From positions 186,546 to 250,545 of the forward strand of contig NZ_LMHZ01000012.1 of the NCBI RefSeq assembly GCF_001428545.1: 64,000 nt of DNA, given 5' to 3'. Below the pieces are notes generated by a model. That model was not told the origin of the DNA. It searched no databases and saw nothing but the letters and a program-made list of their open reading frames with translations. Below, piece after piece: positions 39,868 to 52,018 of this stretch (the stretch's first letter is position 1; the number at the start of each line of letters is the position of its first letter). This stretch comes from Noviherbaspirillum sp. Root189. GTDB taxonomy: Bacteria; Pseudomonadota; Gammaproteobacteria; Burkholderiales; Burkholderiaceae_D. The position numbers and the translations under genes were made by a program.

Positions 39868-41262
39868 TCAATGCCCGGAGGTGCCTTGGCGCAGGTTTGG
39901 CGCCTCCGTCTGCATCAGCGACGCCACCCGGCGACGGACGAAATTGATGTGGCTGCGAAGTCCATATAATTCGTCAGCAAAGGACAACGGGATGGAGATG
40001 CGATTGACGCGTTCCTCAATGTCGTTCAGCCGTTGCAACTGGGCGGGATAGACTTCGGCCTGTTTTTCGGGCGGCACTTCCTCGATGGCTTGTTCAACCG
40101 CACGCAACTGCCCGTACCAGCGATAGACGCGCGAGCGCACTTTCCATACGTAGATTGGCGGAATGATCCGCGACAGCGGCAGAATCAGCGCGCCAAGAGC
40201 CACGACCACTACCCACATGCGCTCAAAAAAGTTGGCCAGCCAGAATGGCAGATAACGCTGCAACAGCGGCGGTCCGTTCTTGTAAAACTTCTGCGCCGCC
40301 GGCGAGACAGGAATCTCGGTATAGCTTGCCGTCGGAAACTCATCCTTCCTGTTGAACCAGCCCGCATTTCCGTGGATGGTTGTCGCGGCCTCAACAAACA
40401 GGTCGATGATGGCGGGATGCAGGTCCGACCGCGCCACGAGCGTCGCGGTCGGCGCGATCAAATGGTAATCCTTGGGAGGAAGATCCTTGCCAAGGTCCAC
40501 GATCCCGCGTGGCAGCACGACATGCGACAGAAAAGGAAAGCGCCGCGTATACGCTTCAGCCTGAGCGAAGTCGAAGAGCCTGATACCCGGGGTTTGTAGC
40601 AGCATCTGGATGAGCGGTGCGTCCGGCGCCGAGCTGAACACCAGACCATCGATACGACCGGCCAGCAATTCGACCGTCGCCGGCGTATTTTCCAGCGCGC
40701 CCAGCTTCAGTTCTTCCGCTTCCACGCCATTGACGGACAGAATCTTGCGAAACAGGATTGGTACGCCCGTCCCCTCCGGGCCGACGTTGATTTTCAAGCC
40801 TTTCAATTGGGTCAGGTGCGTCACGTTGCGTCCACCGCGGTCACTACGCAGGAACAGCCAAACCGGTTCCGTGAACAGGCTTCCCAACGAGACCAAACCG
40901 ACACGTTCGGCTTCTTCCTGCTCCGTGGAACCACTCTGCACGAAAGCGATATCGACACGTGACGCCGGATCTTTCAGGCGCTGAAGATTTTCCTGCGACC
41001 CGAGGGAGTCTTGCTGGATGACGCGAATATCATGTTTTGCGAGCGCACCCGCATATTTTTTGCCCAAAGTCTGATAGGCGCTATTGTCCTGCCCCGTAGA
41101 GAGTGTCACCACGGATGGCGGCGACGGATCCACAAGCCAGTAAGCAAGCAGAGAGGTTGCCAGAATCGCGATGACTGCCGGTCCGGCGGCGACGAGGAAA
41201 TCACGCAGGGAAAACCTGGTGAACTTGAGAATTTTTGGCATGCGCGACCGGAATGAAATCAT
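39868..41262 (-). CDS. TAXI-family TRAP-type solute-binding protein with membrane anchors
   Basis: A TAXI-type TRAP transporter binding protein. Hydrophobic helix near residues 25–45 (AAGPAVIAILATSLLAYWLV), binding domain from STGQDNSAYQTLGKKYA to about 320, then a second helix (MWVVVVALGALILPLS) and a basic, charged cytoplasmic tail of about 95 residues. No TRAP permease gene is adjacent. The two membrane segments and tail are unlike a secreted binding protein and suggest a sensory or scaffolding role, which is inference. The start is uncertain among 41298 (TTG), 41274, 41262 and 41241. Confidence 0.78.
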   Translation of the reverse strand: MISFRSRMPKILKFTRFSLRDFLVAAGPAVIAILATSLLAYWLVDPSPPSVVTLSTGQDNSAYQTLGKKYAGALAKHDIRVIQQDSLGSQENLQRLKDPASRVDIAFVQSGSTEQEEAERVGLVSLGSLFTEPVWLFLRSDRGGRNVTHLTQLKGLKINVGPEGTGVPILFRKILSVNGVEAEELKLGALENTPATVELLAGRIDGLVFSSAPDAPLIQMLLQTPGIRLFDFAQAEAYTRRFPFLSHVVLPRGIVDLGKDLPPKDYHLIAPTATLVARSDLHPAIIDLFVEAATTIHGNAGWFNRKDEFPTASYTEIPVSPAAQKFYKNGPPLLQRYLPFWLANFFERMWVVVVALGALILPLSRIIPPIYVWKVRSRVYRWYGQLRAVEQAIEEVPPEKQAEVYPAQLQRLNDIEERVNRISIPLSFADELYGLRSHINFVRRRVASLMQTEAPNLRQGTSGH

Positions 41263-41404
41263 GGGCCACACCATGCCAAGAAACGTCACACTATGCAAGC
41301 AGGGAAAATGCCGTGCAGATCAATTCAGGAGCGAAAAGACGCCCCGGAATTGATCGAATGTCATGGAGATTGTAGAGCGGATGTATTGAGACAACGAGTA
41401 AAGC

Positions 41405-41986
41405 TTAATGCAGGTTAGCGGAAGTCCCGTGATGCCTGAAACCGTTGGACGACTGAGAAATTTCGCCGCGACGGCGCCGATCGGGTACACCGCCGGATTG
41501 CTCTGACAGGAGTTGAGCGGCAATCGAGAACCATTGTTCGACCGACAGCATTCTGCGAGCGAGCGGCATCAGTTCCTTTTCTTCCTTTTCCAGCCGCATG
41601 TCCAGATGGCGGCAATACAATTGCATGGAATGACAAATTTCCGTTGCCTTGCTGCTACCGAGTTCGACAGCATTGGTGATTTGTTCACTAATCGTACGAA
41701 GGGTTGTCGCTGCTCTGACAGAGATGCTGTCGAGTTCGGCAATAACGATCTCCGCATCCCTGCTCAGGCCACGTAACGAGGGGATGACGTAAAGCTCGAT
41801 CTTTCGTGTCCGGAAAAACCGGTCGAACTGAGTAAGTTTTCCAAAGGCTGTATCAATAAAAGTGAGATCCAGGTTGTGCAGGCTGTTCCACGCGGTTTCA
41901 ACGTACTGCTGCAGCCGGCAAAGCATGTTGCGCGTCTTGTCCTGTTCGGTTGCGATGGCGATCGTTGCATATGTTGCTGTTAGCAT
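41405..41986 (-). CDS. hemerythrin-like domain protein (probable)
   Basis: A 193-residue helical protein. The C-terminal part has HLDMRLEKEEKELMPLARR followed by the conserved-looking EQW, resembling the last helix of HHE/hemerythrin cation-binding domains (H-x-E-x2-E pattern). Earlier metal ligands are less clear, so oxygen or iron binding is tentative. The ATG at 41986 has AGAGG at good spacing; the frame extends to 42199, but that part looks non-coding. Confidence 0.6.
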   Translation of the reverse strand: MLTATYATIAIATEQDKTRNMLCRLQQYVETAWNSLHNLDLTFIDTAFGKLTQFDRFFRTRKIELYVIPSLRGLSRDAEIVIAELDSISVRAATTLRTISEQITNAVELGSSKATEICHSMQLYCRHLDMRLEKEEKELMPLARRMLSVEQWFSIAAQLLSEQSGGVPDRRRRGEISQSSNGFRHHGTSANLH

Positions 41987-42332
41987 GCATACCTCTTGAT
42001 TCAGAAAAGTGCAAGGTGAAGACGTCGGAGCGAGAAATGTGCCGGGCTTTCTCCGCACCAAAAAGCCGCAAAAAGCGGGTTCCGAAAACGTTGGGTGAGT
42101 ATAGGCGCGAGACCCCGGATTTATTTGATCTTGCGCAAACACGACAAACCCGTGCAGCGATTCCCCCAGCAATTGCAGGGTAATAGCGTGTAACTGCACG
42201 CAACACGCGAAATTTTCGATATCGGCTTGACGTCGCCGATCACTCGCATTCCTATCGACAGGAAGATAAAAAAGCCCTTCGAACCAACGGTTTGAAGGGC
42301 TTTTCTGCCGGCCGTGGTTGATTCTTGTGGTA
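41987..42332. other. intergenic region between the hemerythrin-like gene and prfC
   Basis: About 345 bases with no gene I can support. Its only clear element is the terminator at 42272–42304 for prfC. The promoter of the hemerythrin-like gene should lie just right of 41990, but no good box pair was recognised. Confidence 0.5.
42272..42304 (-). terminator. bidirectional terminator after prfC
   Basis: AAGCCCTTC…GAAGGGCTT, stem extended to 14 pairs with one mismatch and a 3–4 base loop. T-runs lie on both strands, so it can also act on rightward transcripts; the minus-strand side is 30 bases after the prfC stop. Confidence 0.85.
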
Positions 42333-44000
42333 TCAGCCGACCTTTACCGCATGCTCGCGCGTAGCGTGGAAAGTGAGTTGCGGCCAGCGCTCCTGGGTTA
42401 ATTTCAGGTTGACGCCCGACGTGGCGAGGTAGGCCATGTTGTTTGCCGCATCGAAAGCGATGTTCGCGCCGGCGGCCGATCTTTCGAAATCGGCCAGCGC
42501 TTTCTTGTCATCGCTTGAAATCCAGCGAGCGCTACTGATGCTGGTGCTTTCAAATACCGCATCGACCCCGTACTCATTGAGCAAACGGCTGGCCACCACT
42601 TCAAACTGCAGCACACCTACCGCTCCCAATACCAGGTCGCCGCCGTGCACCGGTTTGAACACCTGCACTGCACCCTCTTCGCCCAGTTGCTGCAAGCCTT
42701 TGTGCAGCTGCTTGATCTTCAGCGGATTACGGATCCGTACCGAGCGGAAAAAGTCCGGCGCAAAATACGGAATACCGGTGAACTGCAACAATTCTCCTTC
42801 CGAGAAACTGTCGCCGATCTGCATGTTGCCATGGTTGGGCAAGCCGATGATATCGCCGGCGTAAGCCTCTTCCACCTGCTCGCGGCTGGACGCCATGAAA
42901 GTCACCACGCTCGAGACCTTGATTTCGCGATTCAGGCGCAGATGCTTGATTTTCATGCCGCGCTCGAAGCGGCCGGAGCATACACGCAGGAAGGCAATGC
43001 GATCACGATGCGCTGGATCCATATTCGCCTGGATCTTGAACACAAACCCGGAAAACGGCGCTTCCATCGGCTCCACGGCACGCACCGTCGCATCGCGCGA
43101 ACGCGGTGCCGGCGCCCAGTCCAGCAGTGCGTTGAGGATTTCACGCACACCGAAGTTGTTGATCGCCGACCCGAAAAATACGGGGGTCTGCGTACCGGCA
43201 AGAAATGCGTCGAGATCGAACGGATGCGACGCGCCATGCACGAGCTCCACTTCCATCTTGAGCTGCTCGATTTCCTGCGGGAACATTTGCGTCAGGCGTG
43301 GGTTATCGATGCCCTTGATGACTTCGAACTCCTGGTCCGCCCTTTCCGAGCCGGCCTTGAACAGCAAAATCTCGTCACGCAGGAGGTGATAGACGCCGCG
43401 GAAGTTCTTGCCCATGCCGATCGGCCACGTCACCGGCGCGCACTGGATCTTGAGGACTGACTCGACTTCGTCGAGCAGTTCCAGCGGATCACGCGTTTCG
43501 CGGTCCATCTTGTTCATGAACGTCAGAATCGGCGTCGCGCGCATGCGGCAGACGTTGAGCAACTTAATCGTCTGTTCTTCCACGCCCTTGGCGGCATCGA
43601 TCACCATGAGCGCGGAGTCGACGGCCGTCAGCACGCGATAGGTATCTTCGGAAAAGTCCTGGTGGCCGGGGGTGTCGAGCAGGTTGACGACATGACCACG
43701 GTATTCAAACTGCATGACCGAACTGGCCACCGAAATGCCGCGCTGCTTTTCAATTTCCATCCAGTCGGAGGTGGCGTGACGGCCGCTCTTGCGTGCCTTG
43801 ACCGTGCCGGCGAGCTGGATCGCGCCTGAAAACAGCAGCAGTTTTTCAGTCAGCGTGGTTTTACCGGCGTCCGGGTGGGAAATGATGCCGAAGGTGCGGC
43901 GGCGTGCAACCTCCTTCGCAATCAGTTCGGTTGGAACCTTGCGGTTATCGGTTGCGGTGTCGAGCGTGCCGTTCGACGGAGAATCTGTAGCGGAGGCCAT
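42333..44000 (-). CDS. prfC: peptide chain release factor 3
   Basis: GTPase that recycles RF1/RF2 from the ribosome after termination. The 555-residue translation GTPase has G1 [14 protein letters not shown], switch region [27 protein letters not shown] and NKMDRE. The C-terminal half has the RF3-specific domains ending [14 protein letters not shown] low-complexity N-terminal extension of about 20 residues precedes the G domain. Confidence 0.95.
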   Translation of the reverse strand: MASATDSPSNGTLDTATDNRKVPTELIAKEVARRRTFGIISHPDAGKTTLTEKLLLFSGAIQLAGTVKARKSGRHATSDWMEIEKQRGISVASSVMQFEYRGHVVNLLDTPGHQDFSEDTYRVLTAVDSALMVIDAAKGVEEQTIKLLNVCRMRATPILTFMNKMDRETRDPLELLDEVESVLKIQCAPVTWPIGMGKNFRGVYHLLRDEILLFKAGSERADQEFEVIKGIDNPRLTQMFPQEIEQLKMEVELVHGASHPFDLDAFLAGTQTPVFFGSAINNFGVREILNALLDWAPAPRSRDATVRAVEPMEAPFSGFVFKIQANMDPAHRDRIAFLRVCSGRFERGMKIKHLRLNREIKVSSVVTFMASSREQVEEAYAGDIIGLPNHGNMQIGDSFSEGELLQFTGIPYFAPDFFRSVRIRNPLKIKQLHKGLQQLGEEGAVQVFKPVHGGDLVLGAVGVLQFEVVASRLLNEYGVDAVFESTSISSARWISSDDKKALADFERSAAGANIAFDAANNMAYLATSGVNLKLTQERWPQLTFHATREHAVKVG

Positions 44001-44130
44001 GTTTCGGCTTTGGAAAAAAGGGACTGAAGTTTACCGGCTCCCGACCTTGAAGTCGACTCTTGCGTTGCCTGTGCGGCAAACCGGTAAACATGAAATGGAT
44101 CGATACGGACTTTTTTGAAAGCTTTTAGCG

Positions 44131-44718
44131 CTATGCCTTGATGAAATGCTCTCGGTAATAGCGTAACTCCTCGATCGATTCAGTGATATCGGCCAACGCC
44201 GTATGTTTCTGGTGCTTTTTGAAGCCGCTTGCCAGTTCAGGCTTCCAGCGCTTGCACAATTCCTTGAGAGTCGATACATCGAGGTTGCGGTAATGGAAAA
44301 ACGCTTCCAGCTTCGGCATGCCGCGCGCCATGAAGCGGCGATCCTGGCAAATACTGTTGCCGCACATCGGTGACTTGCCCGTAGGCACATAACGTTTCAG
44401 GAACGCGATGAGTTCTGCTTGCGCATCCGCCTCGCTCACCGTTGATGCCTTGACGCGCTCAATCAGACCGGAGCGTCCGTGGGTGCCCTTGTTCCAGGCA
44501 TCCATCTTGTCGAGAACTTCATCGGGTTGATGAATTGCAAATACCGGTCCTTCGGCAAGCACATTCAGGTTGGCGTCGGTAACGACCGCTGCAACCTCGA
44601 TAATACGGTCGGAATCCGGGTCCAGCCCGGTCATTTCCATATCCACCCAAACCAGATTAAATTCATTTGGACGCACGATTGCGTCTGCACCGTTATTCGT
44701 TTCAGTAGCTTGTGACAT
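44131..44718 (-). CDS. orn: oligoribonuclease
   Basis: 3'-5' exoribonuclease that finishes degradation of short RNAs, including pGpG. The 195-residue DEDD protein has [20 protein letters not shown] (first Asp/Glu pair), the [18 protein letters not shown] block and the final YREHF region. The ATG at 44718 has AAGGA upstream; a start at 44757 is unlikely. It is divergent from the M48 protease. Confidence 0.94.
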   Translation of the reverse strand: MSQATETNNGADAIVRPNEFNLVWVDMEMTGLDPDSDRIIEVAAVVTDANLNVLAEGPVFAIHQPDEVLDKMDAWNKGTHGRSGLIERVKASTVSEADAQAELIAFLKRYVPTGKSPMCGNSICQDRRFMARGMPKLEAFFHYRNLDVSTLKELCKRWKPELASGFKKHQKHTALADITESIEELRYYREHFIKA

Positions 44719-44760
44719 AATTTGTTCCTTGGTAAACCGCCATTTTCTCACAGGCACAGC

Positions 44761-46020
44761 ATGTCTTCACTTGCGTTCTCCGTATTGTTCCTCAGCTTCC
44801 TCGGCGTAACCGTGCTCCTCCGTTTCTGGTTGAGTTCACGGCATATTCGCCATGTGGTCGCCCACCGCCATGCCGTACCGGCGGAGTTTGCGGAAAAAAT
44901 CCCATTGTATGCGCACCAGAAAGCGGCCGATTACACTGTGGCCCGCACCAAGCTCGGCATGCTTTCCCTCATGGTCAATACTGTCGTGCTGATCGGCTTC
45001 ACCCTGCTCGGCGGCCTGCAATGGCTGTCTGTCACGCTGTTCAAGATCACCGGTCCAGGCATGACTTATCAGCTTGCGCTGCTGGCGTCGTTCGGCCTGA
45101 TCAGCGCGCTGATCGAGTTGCCTTTCGATTATTACAAGCAGTTTGTGCTGGAAGCAAAGTTCGGCTTCAACAAGATGACCCTCGGCCTGTTCATCAGTGA
45201 CCTGGTCAAAAACACCCTGGTTGCTATCGTCATCGGCTTGCCACTGGTGTGGGTGATCCTGACCCTGATGGACAAATCCGGCGACCTGTGGTGGCTGTAC
45301 GCCTGGTTCGTCTGGACCGGCTTCCAGCTGTTGATGCTGGTGTTGTATCCGACCGTGATCGCGCCGCTATTCAATAAATTCACGCCGCTGCAGGACGAAA
45401 GTCTGCGTACCCGCATTGAAAACCTGATGCAGCGCGTCGGCTTTGCATCCAAAGGGCTGTTCGTCATGGACGGTTCCAAGCGTAGCGCACACGGTAATGC
45501 GTATTTTTCCGGCTTTGGCGGCGCCAAGCGTATTGTTTTCTTCGACACCCTCCTCGCTCGGCTCGGTCCGCAGGAAATCGAGGCCGTGCTGGCACATGAA
45601 CTGGGACATTTCAAGCTCAAGCACATCGTCAAGCGTATCGTTGTCATGTTTGCGATCTCGCTGGGCTTCCTTGCCCTGCTCGGCTATCTGAAGACGCAAG
45701 TATGGTTCTATACCGGTCTTGGCGTTGACCCTTTGTTGATTGGCAACAACGACGCGATGGCCCTGATCTTGTTCATGCTGGTCCTGCCGGTATTCACGTT
45801 CATACTCTCGCCACTGAGCTCGATCACGTCGCGCAAGCATGAGTTTGAAGCAGACGCGTTTGCCGCCCAGTATACAAATGCCCAGGACCTGGTCTCGGCG
45901 CTGGTCAAACTTTACGAAGACAACGCGTCGACGCTGACGCCCGACCCTTTGCATTCCGCATTCTACGATTCACACCCGCCGGCAAGCGTCCGTATTCAAC
46001 ATTTACTCGCCAGCCGATAA
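44761..46020 (+). CDS. M48 family metallopeptidase (Ste24/CAAX protease-like)
   Basis: Membrane zinc endopeptidase. The 419-residue protein has about seven hydrophobic segments, the zinc motif [10 protein letters not shown], and the downstream Glu in [10 protein letters not shown]. Architecture matches bacterial Ste24-like proteins, which act in membrane-protein quality control in characterised cases. It starts a cluster with the pterin dehydratase (19-base gap) and rsgA. Confidence 0.91.
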   Translation: MSSLAFSVLFLSFLGVTVLLRFWLSSRHIRHVVAHRHAVPAEFAEKIPLYAHQKAADYTVARTKLGMLSLMVNTVVLIGFTLLGGLQWLSVTLFKITGPGMTYQLALLASFGLISALIELPFDYYKQFVLEAKFGFNKMTLGLFISDLVKNTLVAIVIGLPLVWVILTLMDKSGDLWWLYAWFVWTGFQLLMLVLYPTVIAPLFNKFTPLQDESLRTRIENLMQRVGFASKGLFVMDGSKRSAHGNAYFSGFGGAKRIVFFDTLLARLGPQEIEAVLAHELGHFKLKHIVKRIVVMFAISLGFLALLGYLKTQVWFYTGLGVDPLLIGNNDAMALILFMLVLPVFTFILSPLSSITSRKHEFEADAFAAQYTNAQDLVSALVKLYEDNASTLTPDPLHSAFYDSHPPASVRIQHLLASR

Positions 46021-46039
46021 AGATAACAAGGATTTCACC

Positions 46040-46390
46040 ATGGTAACCGCAGCAGAACTCATCCAGAAAAAAGGCCGGCATACCGAAACGGCGCTGACCG
46101 AAGCGGAAATCGCCGAACATCTCGCCGCCGTCGAAGGCTGGGAGCTGAAGGATGGCAAGATCGTCAAGACCTTCAATTTCAAGAATTACTACGAAACCCT
46201 GGCATTCGTAAATGCCATCGCCTATGTCATTCACGCCGACGACCATCATCCGGAACTGATCATTACCTACAACCGCTGTGTGGCGAAGTTCGATACGCAT
46301 TCAGTCAATGGCGGTCGCGGCGGGATTTCGGAGAACGACTTCATCAGCGCAGCCAAGGTGGATGCAATTTATCGGCAAGCCGCACAGTGA
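46040..46390 (+). CDS. phhB: pterin-4a-carbinolamine dehydratase
   Basis: Regenerates dihydropterin from 4a-hydroxytetrahydrobiopterin. The 116-residue protein has the PCD/DCoH core, including [35 protein letters not shown] (conserved His pair) and FDTHSVNGG. No phenylalanine hydroxylase gene is adjacent, so the pterin partner is unlinked. The stop overlaps the rsgA start region. Confidence 0.9.
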   Translation: MVTAAELIQKKGRHTETALTEAEIAEHLAAVEGWELKDGKIVKTFNFKNYYETLAFVNAIAYVIHADDHHPELIITYNRCVAKFDTHSVNGGRGGISENDFISAAKVDAIYRQAAQ

Positions 46391-47283
46391 CGATGAGTGG
46401 AGCAACCGGGACCGTCATCGCAGCGCACGGCAGGCATTATCTGGTACAGGCGGGTGACGAAAAGTTGCAGTGCGTCACCCGTGGCAAAAAAAGCGACGTC
46501 GCCGTCGGCGATATCGTCGATCTGAAGCGGACTTCGGCCAACCAGGCCGTCATTGAATCCATCCAGGAACGCAAGACCCTGCTCTACCGTTCCGATCAGT
46601 ACAAATCCAAGCTGCTGGCAGCCAATCTGACGCAGCTATTCATTGTGGTCGCAACGGAACCGGGCTATTCGGACGACCTGGTGTCGCGGGCACTGGTCGC
46701 GGCCGAAGCCGGCGGCATCGCCCCGCATATCATCCTCAACAAGATTGATGTTGCCGATCTGTTGCCAAAGACCCGCGAGCGCCTCGGCATGTACACACGG
46801 ATTGGCTATCCTATCCATGAGGTCTCGGCGCGCAAGGACCCAGAACACACCTGCGCGACCCTTCAACCACTTCTGGAAGGCCAATCGACCATTCTGATCG
46901 GCCAATCCGGCATGGGCAAGTCGTCGTTGATCAACCTGCTGGTGCCGGACGCAGAACTGGCTACCCGGGAAATTTCCGCAGCACTTGATTCCGGCAAGCA
47001 TACAACGACATTTACCCGTCTTTTCACGCTGAATGAACGCAGCAGCATCATCGATTCGCCGGGATTTCAGGAATTCGGCCTCTACCACCTGAGTGAAGGC
47101 ATGCTGGAACGTGCCTTTCGCGAGTTTGGTCCGCACCTGGGGCATTGCAAGTTCTACAATTGTCACCATCTGACCGAACCGGGCTGTGCAGTTCTTTCCG
47201 CTGTCGATTCCGGCGAGATTGCACCATTGCGACATGCGCTTTACCAGCAACTGGTTCACGAGTCGTCGCAAAAGCTGTACTGA
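46387..47283 (+). CDS. rsgA: ribosome small-subunit GTPase RsgA
   Basis: Late 30S assembly GTPase. OB-fold N-terminal domain (about 8–65), circularly permuted G domain with NKID (G4), [12 protein letters not shown] (G1), DSPGFQEFG (G3), and C-terminal zinc knuckle with CKFYNCHH and C-terminal Cys. At 298 residues it is typical for the family. The GTG at 46387 overlaps the phhB stop; an ATG at 46393 is equally plausible. Confidence 0.94.
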   Translation: MTMSGATGTVIAAHGRHYLVQAGDEKLQCVTRGKKSDVAVGDIVDLKRTSANQAVIESIQERKTLLYRSDQYKSKLLAANLTQLFIVVATEPGYSDDLVSRALVAAEAGGIAPHIILNKIDVADLLPKTRERLGMYTRIGYPIHEVSARKDPEHTCATLQPLLEGQSTILIGQSGMGKSSLINLLVPDAELATREISAALDSGKHTTTFTRLFTLNERSSIIDSPGFQEFGLYHLSEGMLERAFREFGPHLGHCKFYNCHHLTEPGCAVLSAVDSGEIAPLRHALYQQLVHESSQKLY

Positions 47284-47336
47284 CTCCGGGTGCGCCGCTG
47301 GATGGCGCCAAGTTATCTTTTCGACAGAAAATCTCT

Positions 47337-47342
47337 TATAAT
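47337..47342 (+). promoter_or_regulatory. -10 box of argF
   Basis: TATAAT, with no clear -35 partner at 16–18 bases. It lies 61 bases before the argF ATG and upstream of the leader hairpin. Confidence 0.45.
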
Positions 47343-47361
47343 TGAACAGCTTACAACCATC

Positions 47362-47398
47362 CGGCGGCAGGAGCCAATCAAGCACTTGCCGCCGTTTT
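47362..47398 (+). promoter_or_regulatory. GC-rich leader hairpin plus T-run directly before argF
   Basis: CGGCGGCA (47362–47369) pairs with TGCCGCCG (47387–47394), followed by TTTTC, nine bases before the ATG. The left arm ends beside AGGAG (47369–47373), which is too far from the ATG for normal initiation. It looks like an attenuator or a translation-control hairpin. Confidence 0.5.
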
Positions 47399-47403
47399 CA
47401 TTT

Positions 47404-48318
47404 ATGGCTATCAAACACTTCCTGCAGTTTTCTGACTTTACGCTTGATGAATTCGAGTACGTGATCGAACGCTCCCGAATCATCAAGCGCAAATTCAAGA
47501 ATTACGAGCCGCACCACCCGTTGGTCGACCGCACGCTGGTCATGGTGTTCGAAAAGAACTCGACACGCACCCGCCTGTCGTTCGAAGCCGGCATGCACCA
47601 GCTCGGCGGTGCCGCCATTTACCTGAACACCCGCGACAGCCAGCTCGGTCGCGGCGAGCCGGTTGAGGACGCGGCACAGGTGATGTCCCGCATGTGCGAC
47701 ATCATCATGGTCCGCACCTTTGGACATGACATCATCGACCGCTTTGCCGCGCATTCACGCGTCCCGGTGATCAATGGCCTGACCAACGAACACCATCCCT
47801 GCCAGGTACTGGCCGACGTGTTTACCTATATCGAACATCGCGGCTCCATCAAAGGCAAGACCGTCGCCTGGATCGGTGACGCCAACAATATGCTGTACTC
47901 ATGGCTGCAGGCGGCACAGGTCTTTGATTTTCATGTGAATGTGTCGACGCCGAAGGGCTATGAAATCGACCAGTCACTAGTTGCGCCGAGCAACACCAAT
48001 TACACTTTCTTCCCCGCCCCGTCCGACGCCTGTGCCGGCGCCGATCTGGTGACGACCGACGTCTGGACCAGCATGGGCTACGAAGAAGAAAACGCGGCGC
48101 GGCTGAAGGCATTCGACGGCTGGATCGTCGACACCGAGAAAATGAAGCGCGCCAATGCTGAAGCCATCTTCATGCACTGCCTGCCCGCGCACCGTGGCGA
48201 GGAAGTCGCCGCCGACGTGATTGACGGCCCGCAGTCGGTGGTATGGGACGAGGCGGAAAACCGCCTGCACGTCCAGAAGGCGCTTCTTGAATATCTGGTG
48301 TTGGGCAAGCTCGAATAA
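47404..48318 (+). CDS. argF: ornithine carbamoyltransferase
   Basis: Makes citrulline from ornithine and carbamoyl phosphate. The 304-residue protein has the carbamoyl-phosphate motif STRTRLSFE, HPCQVLAD, the ornithine loop DVWTSMGYEEE, and HCLPAHRGEE. The start MAIKHFLQF at 47404 matches family N-termini but lacks a Shine-Dalgarno; a TTG at 47386 is the alternative. argG follows after 70 bases. Confidence 0.94.
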   Translation: MAIKHFLQFSDFTLDEFEYVIERSRIIKRKFKNYEPHHPLVDRTLVMVFEKNSTRTRLSFEAGMHQLGGAAIYLNTRDSQLGRGEPVEDAAQVMSRMCDIIMVRTFGHDIIDRFAAHSRVPVINGLTNEHHPCQVLADVFTYIEHRGSIKGKTVAWIGDANNMLYSWLQAAQVFDFHVNVSTPKGYEIDQSLVAPSNTNYTFFPAPSDACAGADLVTTDVWTSMGYEEENAARLKAFDGWIVDTEKMKRANAEAIFMHCLPAHRGEEVAADVIDGPQSVVWDEAENRLHVQKALLEYLVLGKLE

Positions 48319-48325
48319 TCCCTGA

Positions 48326-49726
<1,401 letters not shown>

Positions 49727-49750
49727 AAAATCTTTATCAGACTCAATACC

Positions 49751-50071
49751 ATGACTACTCAATTCGACAACGTTTCCGTCGTCAAGAAAGCCAACATCTA
49801 CTTCGACGGCAAGTGCATTTCGCACACCGTCCAGTTCGCTGACGGCAGCAAAAAAACCCTCGGCGTGATTTTCCCCTCCTCGCTGACGTTCAATACCGGT
49901 GCGCCGGAAATCATGGAACTCAATGCCGGCAAATGCCGCATCCGTCTGAAAGGCGAAGAAGCCTGGAATACTTTCGAAGGAGGTCAGAGCTTCAATGTGC
50001 CAGGCAATTCCAGCTTCGATATCGAAACCCTGGAAACGCTGGATTACGTCTGCCACTTCGTCACGGAGTAA
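49751..50071 (+). CDS. ppnP: pyrimidine/purine nucleoside phosphorylase PpnP
   Basis: Small cupin-fold phosphorylase (formerly YaiE/DUF1255) acting on diverse nucleosides. The 106-residue protein has [35 protein letters not shown] and [11 protein letters not shown], characteristic of the family. It follows argG by 24 bases. Confidence 0.9.
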   Translation: MTTQFDNVSVVKKANIYFDGKCISHTVQFADGSKKTLGVIFPSSLTFNTGAPEIMELNAGKCRIRLKGEEAWNTFEGGQSFNVPGNSSFDIETLETLDYVCHFVTE

Positions 50072-50172
50072 GGTAAATTGGGCGTTATGGTGCGGGTGTT
50101 CCAGGGAGACTTATCGCCACTCGGAGCCCGCACTGGAACGCCGGTTCAACCTCAGGTCGAGAATCGACCAGC

Positions 50173-51201
50173 TCAGATGAACACCGGCTCAGGTTCGAGC
50201 CGCACCGAGAAACGCGACATCACGTCAGCTTGAATAGCTTTGGCCAGCGCGACCACATCTGCGCCTTTCGCGCCGCCGCGATTGACCAGTACCAGCGCCT
50301 GTTTTTCATACACACCCGCAGCGCCCAACGTCCTGCCTTTCCAGCCGCACTGATCGATCAGCCATCCGGCTGCCAGCTTGAAACTTCCATCCGGTTGTGC
50401 ATAGCTCACCATCGTCGGATGCCTTGCCAAGAGAGCGTCGCGTTGTTCGCGTGGCACCACGGGGTTTTTGAAGAAACTGCCCACATTGCCGATCAGCGCG
50501 GGATCGGGAAGCTTGCGCGTGCGGATCGCAATCACGGCATCACTCACTTGCCTGGCGTCAGGTGTCGTTATGTCGCGTGCGGATAATTCCTGGGCCACAT
50601 CCGCATAATGCAGGTTTGGGTGCCACTGGCGTGGCAGCGCGAATGTCACGTCAAGGATGACCGCACGATCCCGTAGCTCGTGCTTGAAAACGCTATCGCG
50701 ATAGGCAAACCGGCAGTCTTCCGCCGAGAGTGTCAGCCGCTCACCGGTAGTGAAATCGAAAGCCGTCAGCGAATGAAAGCTGTCCTTTGTTTCAACCCCA
50801 TAGGCGCCGATATTCTGGATGGGCGCTGCACCGACGCTACCGGGAATCAGCGACAGGTTTTCAAGCCCGCCGAGACCATGCGCCAGTGTCCACAATACGA
50901 ACTGGTGCCAGTTCTCCCCGGCTGCCGCCCTGACATAAATAAACCGCTCATCCTCCCCGACGACGGCAATTCCCCTGGTGCTCATATGCAGCACTAGACC
51001 GGAAACATCGCCGGTCAGCAGCAGGTTGCTGCCACCGCCCAGCACCAGCCGCGGCATGCGCGACAGGTCCGGGTCCCGACGTACGGCATCAAGCATATCG
51101 TCGTCGCTTACCGGAAGGTAGAAGGCCGCCTTGGCATCGATACCAAAGGTATTGAAATGCTTCAGGGAAAAGTCTTGATGGAGTGGGAGCGCTGCAGTCA
51201 T
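50173..51201 (-). CDS. murB: UDP-N-acetylenolpyruvoylglucosamine reductase
   Basis: FAD-dependent second step of UDP-MurNAc synthesis. The 342-residue protein has [13 protein letters not shown], the FAD-binding [37 protein letters not shown] and [12 protein letters not shown]. It lacks a clear start signal; MTAALPLH at 51201 is preferred over the in-frame start at 51237. Divergent from yajQ. Confidence 0.94.
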   Translation of the reverse strand: MTAALPLHQDFSLKHFNTFGIDAKAAFYLPVSDDDMLDAVRRDPDLSRMPRLVLGGGSNLLLTGDVSGLVLHMSTRGIAVVGEDERFIYVRAAAGENWHQFVLWTLAHGLGGLENLSLIPGSVGAAPIQNIGAYGVETKDSFHSLTAFDFTTGERLTLSAEDCRFAYRDSVFKHELRDRAVILDVTFALPRQWHPNLHYADVAQELSARDITTPDARQVSDAVIAIRTRKLPDPALIGNVGSFFKNPVVPREQRDALLARHPTMVSYAQPDGSFKLAAGWLIDQCGWKGRTLGAAGVYEKQALVLVNRGGAKGADVVALAKAIQADVMSRFSVRLEPEPVFI

Positions 51202-51360
51202 AGGTCTGAAATTATAGAGGGTCGCCAAACTAGTCACCCGTTTTTTTGTCAGCTAGAATGGGTCAGTGTTTTCAGCATGACAAGTCCCTGCCCGAGAAAA
51301 CAATAGAACAACGGATAGCAGCGGGTAACAACCTAATCAACATAGCAAGAGAGAATAGCC

Positions 51361-51846
51361 ATGCCATCTTTTGATGTCGTATCCGAAGCCAATACCGTCG
51401 AAGTCAAAAACGCCGTCGACCAGGCAAACAAGGAAATCACCAACCGCTTCGATTTCAAAGGCAGCGATGCCCGGGTCGAACAGAAGGAAAACGAACTCAC
51501 GGGCTACGCCGACAGCGAATTCCAGCTGGGCCAGGTGCGCGACGTACTGACCGCCAAGATGGTCAAGCGTAATGTCGATGTACGTTTCCTTGATATTGGC
51601 AAAGTCGAAAAAATCGGCGGCGACAAGGTCAAACAGGTTATCAAGATCCGGAACGGCATCGAGACCGACGACGCAAAGAAGATCGTTCGCGTCATCAAGG
51701 ACAGCAAGATGAAAGTACAGGCCAGCATCCAGGGCGACGCCGTACGTATTACCGGCGCCAAGCGCGACGACCTGCAATCCGCGATGGCTCTCTTGCGCAA
51801 GGAAGTGAGCGAATTGCCACTGGAATTCAACAACTTCCGGGACTGA
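51361..51846 (+). CDS. yajQ: YajQ family nucleotide-binding protein
   Basis: A 161-residue protein of the YajQ/DUF520 family; some members bind cyclic di-GMP or tRNA. Features are [20 protein letters not shown] at the N-terminus, [10 protein letters not shown], and the C-terminal [10 protein letters not shown]. The specific ligand in this organism is unknown. Confidence 0.93.
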   Translation: MPSFDVVSEANTVEVKNAVDQANKEITNRFDFKGSDARVEQKENELTGYADSEFQLGQVRDVLTAKMVKRNVDVRFLDIGKVEKIGGDKVKQVIKIRNGIETDDAKKIVRVIKDSKMKVQASIQGDAVRITGAKRDDLQSAMALLRKEVSELPLEFNNFRD

Positions 51847-52018
51847 ACCGTCATGCGGTCCGTTTCGTGGCCCCGGCCCGCGAAACCGGCATGTGAAGCG
51901 CAAGCCTGGGAGCCGGGTATTGCCTCCGGTGTTGTTCATGGGGAATGGAAGATGCTATGCTTTTGTTGAAGCTTTCGTATTGCCGAAAGCTTCTCCATTT
52001 AACTTTCGCCTGCCATCC

